Assembly (NCBI RefSeq): GCF_014356525.2
Contig: NC_052510.1
Coordinates: 21,834,285 to 21,898,284, forward strand
Source: Nilaparvata lugens
Taxonomy: Eukaryota; Arthropoda; Insecta; Hemiptera; Delphacidae
Length of the DNA: 64,000 bases
Direction of reading: 5' to 3'
Shown: in pieces, positions 8,980 to 20,239 of the stretch
Numbering within the stretch: position 1 is the first letter of the stretch
Layout of the letters: the number at the start of each line of letters is the position of its first letter
Translations under genes and position numbers: made by a program
Notes under the pieces: generated by a model
The model's input: the letters and a program-made list of their open reading frames with translations, nothing else
Told to the model about the DNA's origin: nothing
Databases searched by the model: none

Positions 8980-11112
8980 TGTAAAATCTGACAAAGCATT
9001 TATTGGAACGGTTCCACTTTGTTACTCGTTCCGTTACTACGTAGATGTCATGTCGTCATTTTGTCCATCTGCGCTGTCCGGTGACGTCAAAGTCACAGTT
9101 CCACGTCACTGTTATATCAAGTTTGTTTTCTATTAATCGTCGTATTATTCGTCGTTTCAATTTTAATATTTGTATCATTCAATTTTTGGAATTTAATTTC
9201 GTCTTTTTGGCTTCTTACTTCCTAGATATTTGCTATTTTTTCATCAAACGTTTTACTCATATTTCGAACATTTCCGGCATGTCCTTTGTCTGCCAAGCCT
9301 AAGCTTGTTTCCTTGTCTTTTTGATCATCTAGTCAGTGAGTGCACTTCACTCCTGGTCTAAACTTTTTCATCCAAATTCATCTGATCTATGGAACGTTTT
9401 TAAAAGTGAATTATTCCTTCAAATAAATTCTTTTAAACTATTCTTCAATTGTGATTCAATTATTCATCAATTTCTTCATATATTTACGCTGATAAACTTT
9501 GTCAAGATCACAACCTCGTTTTGGTGTTTATCGCCATTCTCTAACAACTGGCTTCACCACTTGAGACTCAGACCTTCAATTTCATCAATTCACTGAAGGC
9601 CCATGTCGCCTGTATTCAACATTGACAATTTTTACATTGTATTTGTCAGCTACCCTTAGCTCATAAGTGTTATTTTAAGGCCACTTACGCCTATTAATTG
9701 TTCTATTGATGTCTATCTTGACATTCAATTCATTGAAGGCCCATGTCGCCTGTATTCAACATTGACAATTTTTACATTGTATTCGATAGATACCCTTGGC
9801 TTGCAAGCGTATTCCCATATCTGAGTTGTTCAATTGATGTCTAACTTGACATTCAATTCACTGAGGGCCCATGTCGCCTGTATTCAACATTGACAATTTT
9901 TACATTGTATTTGACAGCTACCCTTAGCTCATAAGTGATATTTTAAGGCCACTGACGCCTATTAATTGTTCTATTGATGTCTATCTTGACATTCAAATCA
10001 CTGAAGGCCTATGTCACCTATATTAATGTACTCAATATTAACAACTATTTCATTGTATTTGACAGCTACCTTTAGCTCATAAGTGATATTTCAAGGCCAC
10101 CAATGCCTGTTTCAATGTGTATGACATTGATTTTGGAACTTATTTATGTTAATGTCGACTAAGGCATTTTCATTTCTGAACTTATTTATGTTAATGTCGA
10201 CCAAGGCATTTTCATTTCTGAACTTACTTATTTGTGTCAATGTCGACCAAGGCATTTTCATTTCTGAACTTACTTGTGTTAATGTCGACCAAGGCATCTT
10301 CATTTCTGAACTTATTTACTTGTGTTAATATTGACCGAGACATTCAATTATTCCAAGATTTTGTATTAGTGTCAATCAACATTCAACCATTTCAATATAT
10401 AGAGCATTATCTACATTTCATTGTCATTTGTTAATATTCCTTTTTAAAAGAATCATTAAGATTGAATTTTTCAGCAGTAACTTCATCATTGTATCACTTA
10501 AATTGTCTACTCTCAATTCAGGTATCATTAATAGTATCTCATCAATTATTGTCAGGCTTCAATGGTCATTAGTGTCATTGACCTAATTTCATTTAAATTT
10601 TGTATTTTTCCAACGTTTTTTATTACATGTTGTAATAAAATTATTCCAAAGTTTTTATTCGATTTAATCTACTTACACTTGTTTTTATATGTGGCCATCT
10701 GCCTATTATTTTATTAATATTAAATCTCATCTTGTTGACTCATTTTGTCTTTTATTGGCGTACTTACCACACTTCAAGCTATCAGTATTTTTATGCACAG
10801 AATTCAGAGATTTATTCGTAGGTATTAATACCAACTATCATTCACAGTCCACTGCCCTGACTTTTGAATCTGTCATAAAAATTGGTCCTCCAGCCCGTTC
10901 ATTTTTGATCCAGTGTTTACCTAGGATAATTGTTAATTTTTATTACCCATTTCTTGGTCCATTGAACCTTAGGGTTTCAGTGACCGTGTGCCTAATAGTC
11001 TAGCTTGATGCCAATGATTAGGTCCCACACTAGAATATATTTTATTCCATTGTATTTTTGTATGTTTGTATTGTTTAATATTAAGCATTCACACACTTGT
11101 TTCAAATTATCA
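8980..11112 (+). mobile_element. Downstream LTR of BEL-A (about 2.1 kb, empty-site copy)
   Basis: This LTR begins TGTAAAATCTGAC right after the polypurine tract and ends at about 11112 (approximate). It has the same internal repeat families as the upstream LTR but only one variant 58-bp unit, and it lacks LINE-1, whose target lies intact at 10437/10438. Its first 600 bp (8980-9588) have no counterpart in the window because the upstream LTR is cut by the window edge. An LTR over 2 kb is long for the superfamily. Confidence 0.7.
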
Positions 11113-11432
11113 GTACTGGCTGCAACTCAAAGCATGCTGCGATGTGTATGCACCAGCTATCAACTATCTTGTACCCTGAGAGACTGAACTGCACCGAACT
11201 GGTCACAGACGGCTATTGCGCATTGAGAAAACACCACACGGCACACTACACCACCTTGCGAGCTCGCTACTTGACTCGCTGCACAGCAAGCTTGACACAA
11301 CTTGCCTCAAACGCACAGGCGTGCCTCTCTGCGTACTGGACCAGCGCCCAAAGTTGCTTATTGGCGCAGCAATCGCATTGCTACAGTGCAGTATCGTTTC
11401 GTTCACTCAGGTTTTTCTGTTAATTTTTAAGC

Positions 11433-11604
11433 ATGTCCGATCATGAGGAAGATTCACTTCCTGAGCCTTCTGCTCTTTTCAATGCAAGAGACAATTTACA
11501 CCAGGAAATAGATTGGTTCATAACCAGCTATGACGATTATGTTGTGGACACTGAAGCCACTTATTATCAATTGTTGACTGTCAAAAACGAACTAGGTTCA
11601 CTCA
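11433..11604 (+). pseudogene. Second BEL-A gag start, truncated by LINE-2
   Basis: After the downstream LTR and a leader matching 5398-5716, the gag ATG appears again and is nearly identical to the copy at 5717 for 57 codons. One visible change is DD for NN near residue 36. Similarity stops at GGTTCACTCA (about 11604), where LINE-2 sequence begins, and the frame ends within seven codons. This shows that BEL-A is followed by a second, tandem element sharing the LTR. Confidence 0.9.
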
Positions 11605-12099
11605 AGCTACCAAATCACTTTGTGTAAATTTCCAGCGCAAATAAACTGTGGTTATTCGAACATTGAAGTTTAGTTCTAGGTTAGAAAGTAGAAACCAAAG
11701 TAGAGGACTCTAACACAGGTGGACTCGCAAAGTGGACTTTGAACTTCAGGCAGCAACCATTGATACAAAAAATTACCTGATACTCTATGACAGGGAAATA
11801 CTAGAGATATAACGGAGTAACAACAAGGAGAGGAAGATAAAGGCGTAGAGAGAGAGAGTGACGAGCTACATCACAAACCCGCACTTATCTACATCCACCT
11901 GTAAACACTGATATAGTTCATGACCTACCAAACGTTTTCAGAATAAACTGATTATATCAGTCGGGCTGTTTAATACGATTAGCCTTCAAACAAATATATT
12001 ATCAAACTCACCCAATTAATATTGAAAGAGTTAGTATATTATTTCAAATTCTGGTCGCAGTATTCCAAATTTCACACTAATACTTATTCACTCTACATC

Positions 12100-12963
12100 A
12101 TGTCACAAATTGAGGAAAAGTTGGGCAAAATTCTCGATAAATTACAGAAGCTTGACTCTTTAGACAGCAAAGTGGAAACAATGAACAGTCGTTTTGAAGA
12201 AGAAATTAATGGAATCAAGTCAGAAACTCTCACCATAAAAAAGAACATTATAGAAAATGTTAAGATTGCTGAGGAGAGAGAACGGAAGTTTAATCTACTT
12301 GTTTATGGTGTACAAAGCAAAAACTTTTTTGAAATGAGTAAAGGAATCATGAATATACTAAAGTTCTTGGTCCCTGAAATGAATTATAGCTGTATCAAAG
12401 ATCTATGGAAAACAAACAAGAGTAGAGGAAATGCTCCAGTGTTAGTAAAATTCAATTCAATGCCAATGAAAATTCTTGTACTAAGAGAAAAGGTAAAACT
12501 TCAAGGGGCAAGTCAATTCAAAAATGTTCAAATCAAGGAGGATTACTCTCAAAAAACTAGAGCTGTAAGGAAAGAACTATTCGCGCACCTGATAAAGTTG
12601 AAAAGCGAGGGAAAAAGAGTTTCCATGACCAAAGATAAGCTGAAAATCGACGAAAAATTGTATTCACTTGAAGACCTGGATAAACAAAAGGTCAAGACAG
12701 CTAAGCGGGCTAGATGTGAGGAGTCGTCTCCAAGGATACTAGAAGAGGAAAACAAGCAATTCCATGGAAAGCAAACTGGAAAGAAAGGGAGAAAAGCGGA
12801 AGGGAATAGAAGCATAGAGAGTTACCTCACCAAACCCAGCGAGGCGCATGATGAAGGGAGAAAAGTGAGTGAACAGAGACCCTCAACTCAAGGAAAAAAC
12901 TTTGTTGAGAAACCGGTGGAAAACAAGGAGGAAAGTCAAAAGACCCAAAAAGATACCACATAG
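12100..12963 (+). CDS. LINE-2 ORF1 (coiled-coil RNA-binding protein)
   Basis: This intact frame of 287 codons starts at ATG 12100 (MSQIEEKLGKILDKLQKLDS). Residues 1-60 form a heptad-rich coiled coil, probably for trimer or multimer formation. The middle part (FNLLVYGVQSKNFFE to PVLVKFNSM) fits an RRM-like fold. Residues about 155-200 (KEDYSQKTRAVRKELFAHLI and VSMTKDKLKIDEKLYSLED) match the C-terminal domain common to LINE ORF1 proteins. The tail is lysine- and glutamate-rich. It would coat element RNA in a ribonucleoprotein. The stop is a TAG followed by CAG, and the ORF2 frame continues from it without shift. ORF1 appears undamaged, unlike ORF2. Confidence 0.8.
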   Translation: MSQIEEKLGKILDKLQKLDSLDSKVETMNSRFEEEINGIKSETLTIKKNIIENVKIAEERERKFNLLVYGVQSKNFFEMSKGIMNILKFLVPEMNYSCIKDLWKTNKSRGNAPVLVKFNSMPMKILVLREKVKLQGASQFKNVQIKEDYSQKTRAVRKELFAHLIKLKSEGKRVSMTKDKLKIDEKLYSLEDLDKQKVKTAKRARCEESSPRILEEENKQFHGKQTGKKGRKAEGNRSIESYLTKPSEAHDEGRKVSEQRPSTQGKNFVEKPVENKEESQKTQKDTT

Positions 12964-15811
12964 CAGATACAGAGGAAAAATAGGACCGAATCTATTCAGA
13001 AATACGAAAGGAACAGCTCAAATACAAAATATAAAGTTATACACATTGGCACATACAACGCGAGGTCAGTTCTAGGGGAAGAGGAAATTATGGATCTTGA
13101 ACAAGCAATGAATGAAATTGAATGGGATGTGTTAGGCTTAGCGGAGATCAGAAGAAGCTATGAAGAAATAGGGGAGCGAAATAGTGGGCATGTATTCTGT
13201 CACTCAGCAGCCACAAGAGGAAATAGAGGAGTTGGCTTCTTTGTCAACAAAAATATTATTAAAGGCATTACTGAGTTTAAACATGTTTCGGATAGAATTG
13301 CATACATCAAAATATCAATTGGAAACAACAAGCTCATGATTATACAAGTTCACGCACCCACATCTGATAGTACCGAAGAAGAAATAAACAATTTTTATGA
13401 GTCAATAGAAGAGGCAATAATCCAGAAGCAAACAGGAGAAATACTTATCCTCATGGGAGATTTTAATGCACATGTAGCAAGAAATAGTAATGGGGAAGCT
13501 AGCATCGGAAACAAGAGAGGGGAGATGATGTTGGACTTTGCTCAGAGTAAGAATCTTATAGTAGTGAACACGCTCTTTAGCGGGAACATAGAAGAGAAAT
13601 GGACGTGGAAATCCCCATCTGGAGGTCTGTACGAGCTCGACTATTTCATGGTGGAGCAGAATAATAGCCCTGTCCGAAACCTAAGAGTGATTGAAACATT
13701 CAAATACGACTCCGACCACAGATTGCTGATGAGTGAACTAAAATTACATAGGAGAAGGTTCTTTATTAAACAGAAAATCACAAGATTGGATCAGACATGT
13801 TATGAGAGATATGTTGAAAATTTAACTGAAGAGATTAGAAAACAAAACATATCCCAAAATAGAAGTATTGAGGAAATATATAACTGTATCGTACAATCTA
13901 TTAGAATAGCTTCCAACAAATCTAAAAGAGCGCAGTATAGAGAAAGAAGAAGCAAAAGAATCTCATCTAAAACAATGGAATTGATTGAGGAACGTGAGAG
14001 GTTGGACAGGATTGTATCAAAGACAGAAGAGGAAAAGGAAGAGCACAGAAATCTTAGAAAACAAATAAGAAGAAGAATCAGGAGAGAGATAAAGGATTTT
14101 GAAGAGGATGTAATAAATTCAGTCATGTTGACGACTGGGTCAACTAAAAAGATAAATCAAGAACTGAGTACTACAAAAACAAAATGGATCACTAAATTAA
14201 ATACTGATGATGGCATCACAACGGCAAGAAATCAAATCATAGATCACGTCTCGGAGTTCTATAAAGAATTATATAAGAGGGACACCACACATGAAATCCA
14301 ACAAGTGATTGAAAATCAACAAACAAACGGCAGTGATTCTGAAGATTTGGAGATAATAGAGGCAGAAATAATAAATGCTATAAAAAGCCAAAAGAAAGGA
14401 AAAGCACCTGGCGAGGATGGAATAACAAGCGAATCATTGATAATAGGAATAGAAAAACTCCTGCAACCCCTTAAATTGTTATTCAACAAAATCCTGCGCG
14501 AAAAATCAATACCTTCAGCATGGAGAAAAAATAAAGTAATTATATTGTTCAAAAAAGGATCAAGACTGGATATAAAAAACTATAGACCAATCACTCTCCC
14601 CTCAGTAATTTATAAGCTATTCGCTTCAATAATAAAGAACAGATTGTTGAATAAAATATACGAAAACCACCCCATCGAGCAAGCAGGATTCAGACCAGGA
14701 TACTCCACAACTGACCATCTTCAAACTGCAAATCAGATCATAGAGAAAGCCATCGAATACAACATACCACTCTACCTAGGTCTTGTGGATTTCCACAAGG
14801 CGTTTGATAGTCTCAATCACAGCAGGATGTGGGATGCCCTAGAGGAGTCTGGCATCGACATAAACTACATAGAAGTAATCAAGAGTTTATATGAAAATAC
14901 AGTAATCTATGTAGAGCTGGAGAGACAAGGAAAAGACATAAAAATCGAAAAAGGACTGAAGCAAGGCTGCCCACTCTCTACTCATCTTCAATTCCTGCTT
15001 AGAGTACATATTCCGCAGATTAAACTGGGAGGAAAAGGGACTCCGAATCAATGGAAGAAGACTGTCAAATCTAAGATTTGCGGATGACATAATGTTGGTG
15101 TCAGAGAGCGCTGAGGAAATGAAGGGAATGCTCATGGAACTGATTGACGCTAGTGAAGTGATGGGCTTACACCTAAACGCTCAGAAAACGAGGTTAATGA
15201 CAAATTCCGAAAAAACTAGGATTGAAGTAAACTGTGGCAACATTGATTATGTGGAGGATTACGAATATTTAGGCCAAATATTGTCTTTCACAAACAGAGC
15301 ATCCAAAGAAGTCAAGCACAGGATTGATAAGTCATGGAAGAAGTATTGGTTGTTGAGAAGAATATTTAAGGGCGACTATTCCAACACCCTTAAAGCCAAA
15401 GCATTGACCATATGCATATATCCTGCGATATTATATGGAGCGCAAACATGGGCACTCACCGAGTACTTGGACAAGAAACTAGAAACTACTCAAACAAAAA
15501 TGCTACGTAGTATTCTTCGTATTTGTCTGAACCAACGCACAAGAAACACCGAAATACTAGGAAGAATGCGCGTAAAGTATCTCCAGAAAGAGGCTCACGT
15601 ATTGAAGTGGAAATGGGCAGGCCACGTCGCGAGAATGGATAAAGACCGCTGGACCAGAATTTGCACTGAATGGTTGCCACGAGACAGGACCAGGAGCAGA
15701 GGACGGCCACCAATATGATGGAGGGACGAGCAGTGCCAGAGAGTAGGAGATGCTTGGGCAACCACTGCACGAGACAGGCAACTTTGGAGTAAAATAGTGG
15801 AAAAGTTATAA
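12964..15811 (+). pseudogene. LINE-2 ORF2: endonuclease-reverse transcriptase, frameshifted
   Basis: The frame is the same as ORF1 and open from the codon after its TAG. The endonuclease begins at about 13035 with HIGTYNARSVLGEE, upstream of the first ATG (13090), and includes LILMGDFNAH, LYELDYFMV and the SDH motif (YDSDHRLLM). Reverse transcriptase motifs are GKAPGEDGITSE, NYRPITLPS, LGLVDFHKAFDSLNH and GLKQGCPLS. A one-base loss near 14978 shifts the frame; the catalytic FADD (about 15075) and the thumb and C-terminal region (YLGQILSF, KWKWAGHVARMDKDRW) follow in the next frame. A TGA at 15716-15718 interrupts the last part, which otherwise runs to TAA 15809-15811. At least two lesions disable it. 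Confidence 0.85.
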
Positions 15812-15956
15812 ATTATTATAGCAATCTAGAAGAAGACAATGATTACGAGACAAATTTAAATACAAATTGTAAATCTGTAAATATTCGAAAATTTTTGCCA
15901 ACCACAATTACCTCATAAAGAGAGGCTTTTGTTCAATTAATGAATGTAAATAAAGC

Positions 15957-15957
<1 letters not shown>

Positions 15958-16050
<93 letters not shown>
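15958..16050 (+). repeat. (ATT)n tail of LINE-2
   Basis: About 90 bp of near-perfect ATT repeats follow AATAAAGCTTTT, the probable processed 3' end of the element. Confidence 0.95.
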
Positions 16051-16052
<2 letters not shown>

Positions 16053-16098
16053 ACCAACTATCATTCACAGTCCACTGCCCTGACTTTGGATTCTGTCA
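16047..16098 (+). mobile_element. 52-bp BEL-A LTR fragment between two LINEs
   Basis: TAATACCAACTATCATTCAC and the following bases to TTCTGTCA match the LTR at 5109-5160 and 10825-10876 with about one or two changes. It joins the LINE-2 tail on the left and LINE-3 on the right. It is not collinear with the left flank of LINE-2 (gag). Confidence 0.9.
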
Positions 16099-18564
16099 AC
16101 TAACTTGGCTGATATTACAGAATTTACTCATCCAATGTCTGAGTTTGTTACATGTACTATTGATGTGAACATCCCAACGCAAATGTTGATCAATCATTAC
16201 ACCCAAATATTTAACACGATGTTCTCTATTAAGCTTTAAGCATGTACAATTTATCCAATCAGATTCTTTGCAATTTACATTATGGATTTTAATGGAATCC
16301 AAACCATGCGGCTGGCCTATAGAATTTGGAGAAAAAGACATGAAATTACTTTTTTTATGTTCAATGTTAATATATGCTCATCTAACCAGGATTTTACTAT
16401 TTTAAGTCCGGATTCTGCTGCTTTTTTAGTATCCTCCCAATTCGTTTCACTGAATAACAATGAAGTGTCATCAGCAAAAGCGATTGAGACACCATTTTTT
16501 AATTCTAACTTGAGAAGATCATTAATGTAGATTAGGAAGAGAATCGGCGACAAGACTGTTCCTTGTGGAAGACCGTAATCAGTGAGTTGTTCAAGGCTGG
16601 TTTTATTATCAATTTTGAGCATTTGGAATCTATTTTTTAAATAGCTCTTAAATAATTCAAGGGCTATTCCTCGAATACCCAACTTTTCCATTTTTATCAG
16701 AAGTTTTGAGTGAGGAATAGTGTCAAAAGCTTTAGCAAGGTCTAAAAATATGGCTATTGTTTTATTTTTGTTATTGAAATGTTCTGTAATTTTCTGTGTT
16801 AGAAGAGATGATATTGCATCTACTGTACTTTTTTTAGACTGAAACCCAAATTGATTTTTGTGAATTATATCATGCTTTAGGAGATAGCTAACTAAACAGT
16901 ATTTTATTAACTTTTCAATAATTTTGGAAAAAGTACTCAACAAGCTGATTGGACGATAATTTGATGGATTAGAAGCATCACCTGATTTATGTAGGGGTAT
17001 GATATAGTCCAATTTTAAACTATCAGGGAAAAAACCCTCCACAAAACATTGATTTATTATCACCTTCAATGGTTTTATAATATGTGGTGAAATAGTTTTC
17101 AAAATCCTATTGCTAATATTGTCAATTCCTGGAGCTGAGTTATTGTTTAGAGAGTTTATTGTAGCAGTAATTTCATTTTCATTGGTGGGTGTCAAGAAGA
17201 AAGAGTTGTAATGCTCCACACATGAGTCCTTGAAATGATTACATGTTGTTGCAATGGGATTATTTGACTTCAATTTCTCAGCATAAAGTTTTCCTACGCG
17301 AGCAAAATGTTGATTTAGTGTATCAGCTTCTATTTTGGGAATTTTTTTAGTATGTCTTCTACCTAACAATTCGTTCAAAGTTTCCCAGATTTTCTTAGAG
17401 TTGTTTATATTCTGATTAATTTTATTCTTATAATACTCACATTTATTCTGTTTTATTAATTTATTAAGAAATTTCTGTAATTTTTATACTCATTTCTTAA
17501 ACGGTCATTGAAAGGCTGCTTTGAAAGTGTTTTAAACAATTTGTCCAGTTTTTTAATGGAATGTACAAGTTCACGCGTAATCCAAGGTTTAAGGGGTTGT
17601 AATTTATGCGGAATCTTTACTGTAACTGTTGCAAGTTTAATGTGATTTGATATTTTGTCAGTTAAAATTTGCATTGCTTCATTCACATGTAAATTGTCAT
17701 CTAATAAGTTATCCCAGTTTTCAGTTTAATGGATAATATTAATTTATTGAAATCTATTTTATTGAAAGAATTATTTTTACTTACAATTTTGTCAGTTGGA
17801 AGATCAATGTGGATGCTGACACAAAAGTGATCAGTGATGTTTGTTTTTATTACTGAACTTAATACATTGTCAGGATTGAAAGAGGAATTCTTTAAAAATA
17901 TGTGATCGATAATCGATTCAGTGCCGTTTTGAACTCTAGTAGGCTTGTTTATGTATGATTTAGAACCATTCAAAGATAAAATTCCGAAATATTCATTAGT
18001 CACAAGCGTAGACTTATTGAGATGTATATTCAAGTCACCGGCAAAAATTATATTGGGATTATTTTTGATAGAATACAAACAATTGAGAAAATTATCTACA
18101 TTGGTTGAAGGAGACCTATAAACAGCGATAAGTGTTATCTTATCCTTCGCACCTGGTACTTGTACATCCAAAAGAATTGAGTTAGATTCTTTTATCTCGT
18201 AATTCAACTCATCTACTATAAAATTACATTTGAAAAACACACAAATTCCATCACATTTATTTGTTTTACATGGCTTGTTGACCACTGAATAACCATTCAA
18301 ATTAAAATTAAAATCGTCCTCTTCAACTAGCCAAGTCTCACTGAGGATAATAATATGAAACTCTAATGAACAATTACTGATAATGTATGACAGCTCATCA
18401 AAATTCTTTCGCAAACTTCTTATGTTTACGTGGATAATGTTCAGGTAAGATTGATTATCACTACTACCAAACAACTCAATCTGAGATTGAAACATATCCT
18501 CTATTATAATAGTATTGTGAGTCTCAAGAGAAATATGCTCTTCAGGGTCATTTATAAGAACCAT
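16099..18564 (-). pseudogene. LINE-3 ORF2: APE endonuclease-reverse transcriptase, frameshifted and truncated
   Basis: Start is ATG at 18562-18564 (MVLINDPEEHISLE). The endonuclease has IIHVNIRSLRKNFDEL, ILSETWL, IFAGDLNIHLN, SIIDHIF and TDHFCVS in order. Frameshifts near 17727 and 17470 separate it from the linker and the reverse transcriptase. RT motifs are SAPGIDNISN, NYRPISLLS, IFLDLAKAFDTIPH, GLPQGTVLSPILF and the catalytic FADD (near 16475-16490). A further shift near 16330 precedes the thumb segment VKYLGVMIDQHLRWD, which ends in the LTR junction. The motif spelling fits CR1/Jockey-group elements. At least three frameshifts plus the missing 3' end make it inactive. Confidence 0.88.
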
Positions 18565-18836
18565 ACAATAAAAGGAAAAATTAATAGGAAAACGAAAAAT
18601 AAGCTATTTAAAATCTTGTAATAAAGGAGAAATTTAAAAAGGAATTAAGAAGGAATAGAATTAACTCTGAGAAAAGAATAGGAGAAAGTTAAAGTTAAAG
18701 TAGATAAGAAAGTCTATTACTATTAATGAAAGAAAAAATACAGAGCTCGGTCATCTCGTGACACATATCGCCACATTTAAATATATATATCAGTCTTTAA
18801 ATAATAGAAACCAGTAAATACAGTGTAGTAATACAT

Positions 18837-19723
18837 TTATTCAAATGGTTTGAGGTCCTCTTCGTTAGTTATACATTTTACCGGAGAGTCTTGTTGTTTA
18901 CGAATGAGAATCTTTGCATCACTCACCCAGACATAAGCTAATTTATTGTTCTTTTTAAGATCTCTAGCTTTATTCAGTAGAAATTTGTTGTATGCAGTGA
19001 GATGATCGTTCACATAGATATAACCTGGTGGAAGATTACACAGTTCAAGTCTCCATTTTTCAAGTGTCCTTTTGCTTTCGCCGCACATTTCCAATTAATT
19101 TTGGCAGTTCTTGACGTGAAGCGAACTATTATAGATTTTGTCTTATTCTTAGAAGAAGGAACCCTATGAGCAACAGAGATATCGTCTCTTTTGAACGGAG
19201 TATTAATCGCTCTAGCAACAGATTCTAGGATTGTGTACACATTTTCATTTTTTGTCTCCGGAATCCCTGCTATCTCCAAGTTGTCCAAACGAGTGTACTG
19301 CTGTATTTCATTAATGTCTCTTCGAAGTTTAATATTTTCAAATTCAAGCTTCTTACACTGCTCTTTCACTGATTTGTTTTCTGTGCGCACAGTTTCCAAT
19401 GACGATTTCAAACTTTCAACAGTTGAATTAAGAGTCATAATGATTTTACTCAACTCTTCGAGTTTAACATTAAATATCTTAGTAAGGGTGTTTTCGATAG
19501 TTTTTGTCAAAGTGGACTCAAGATCGTTGATGTCGGTTGGAGAAGATTTTTCTTTACATTCGTCGCACTTCCAAGTTGATTTCTTCACTCCGAGTTTTCT
19601 AGAATTCTCTAACGTACGAATTTTAGTACATGTTGGATGGAAAAAATTCCTACATCCACAGCATTCTAGGATATCTTTTGAGTTGTTGAAATCCGATTCA
19701 CACTTGTAACAAACATCAGCCAT
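18837..19723 (-). pseudogene. LINE-3 ORF1 (PHD finger, coiled coil, RRM-like)
   Basis: Start is ATG at 19721-19723 (MADVCYKCESDFNN). Residues about 4-58 carry a PHD-like zinc finger (CYKCE, CCGCRNFFHPTC, WKCDECKE). A long coiled coil follows (about residues 70-140), and then the RRM-like segment RLDNLEIAGIPETKNEN. Near 19090 the frame shifts; the C-terminal domain (NLPPGYIYVNDHLTAYNK, YVWVSDAKILIRK) continues in another frame to TAA near 18837. Such PHD-bearing ORF1 proteins are typical of CR1-group LINEs and bind the element RNA. A gap of about 270 bp separates it from ORF2. Confidence 0.82.
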
Positions 19724-19890
19724 GGCAAACAAAAAAATTTATTCAAAATAATTAAATAAAACAGAAAAATAATTGACGATCGTGTACGAGATGGCACGCT
19801 TAACAAAGTATCACGCATCACAGTAGTTATCATACAGATAAGGCAACTCGAAAAGCACGACCGTTCGCTCTGAAAGCTATAGCAACACTG

Positions 19891-20239
19891 TAAATAAATG
19901 TAAAAGGAAAAACATTTAAAAAAATACAAAAATACTTATTATGTCATATTAGCATGGACAAAATGTGTGAAATGAATAAAAATATGAAGGAAGTGTGGTT
20001 TATCCTACTCAGCGCATGAATACATTTGTAATTTTAGAATAAGCCAATCAAAATACAGTAACTGACCGGCGGTAAAAGCGAGTTGATTCAAAAATATACA
20101 TTATTCATCATATAAATGATAAGAATTTGTAAACTCTACAGTACCCAGTTTATGTAACAGATAAAAAATGAATATTTATCATAATATTTGCTCTTTATGC
20201 GATAACCTAACAGATTAGCACGAACTATATTGAATCATG
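19891..20239. other. Spacer between LINE-3 and the Tigger-like gene
   Basis: AT-rich sequence of about 350 bp. It probably includes the 3' UTR of the minus-strand transposase gene. I see no gene, repeat or terminal inverted repeat in it. Confidence 0.5.

Larger units (their letters stand above)
11605..16046 (+). mobile_element. LINE-2: RTE-like non-LTR retrotransposon with (ATT)n tail
   Basis: The element carries a 5' UTR (11605-12099), ORF1, ORF2 and a short 3' UTR ending in (ATT)n. The compact layout, ORF2 endonuclease style (TYNARS..., WTWKSPSGGLYELDYF), the ending KWKWAGHVARMDKDRW and the trinucleotide tail resemble RTE-type elements; the clade call is from memory. It breaks the second gag, but the sequence to its right is LTR DNA from upstream of gag, so the locus was rearranged. 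Confidence 0.8.
16099..19890 (-). mobile_element. LINE-3: CR1/Jockey-type retrotransposon, 3' truncated
   Basis: The element runs on the minus strand with its 5' end near 19890 (probable start CAGTGTTGCTATAGC) and two ORFs. Its 3' end is missing: ORF2 stops abruptly at the junction with the LTR scrap, without the end of the thumb region, 3' UTR or tail. LINEs normally lose 5' sequence, so this 3' loss must come from a later deletion or recombination. Confidence 0.8.
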
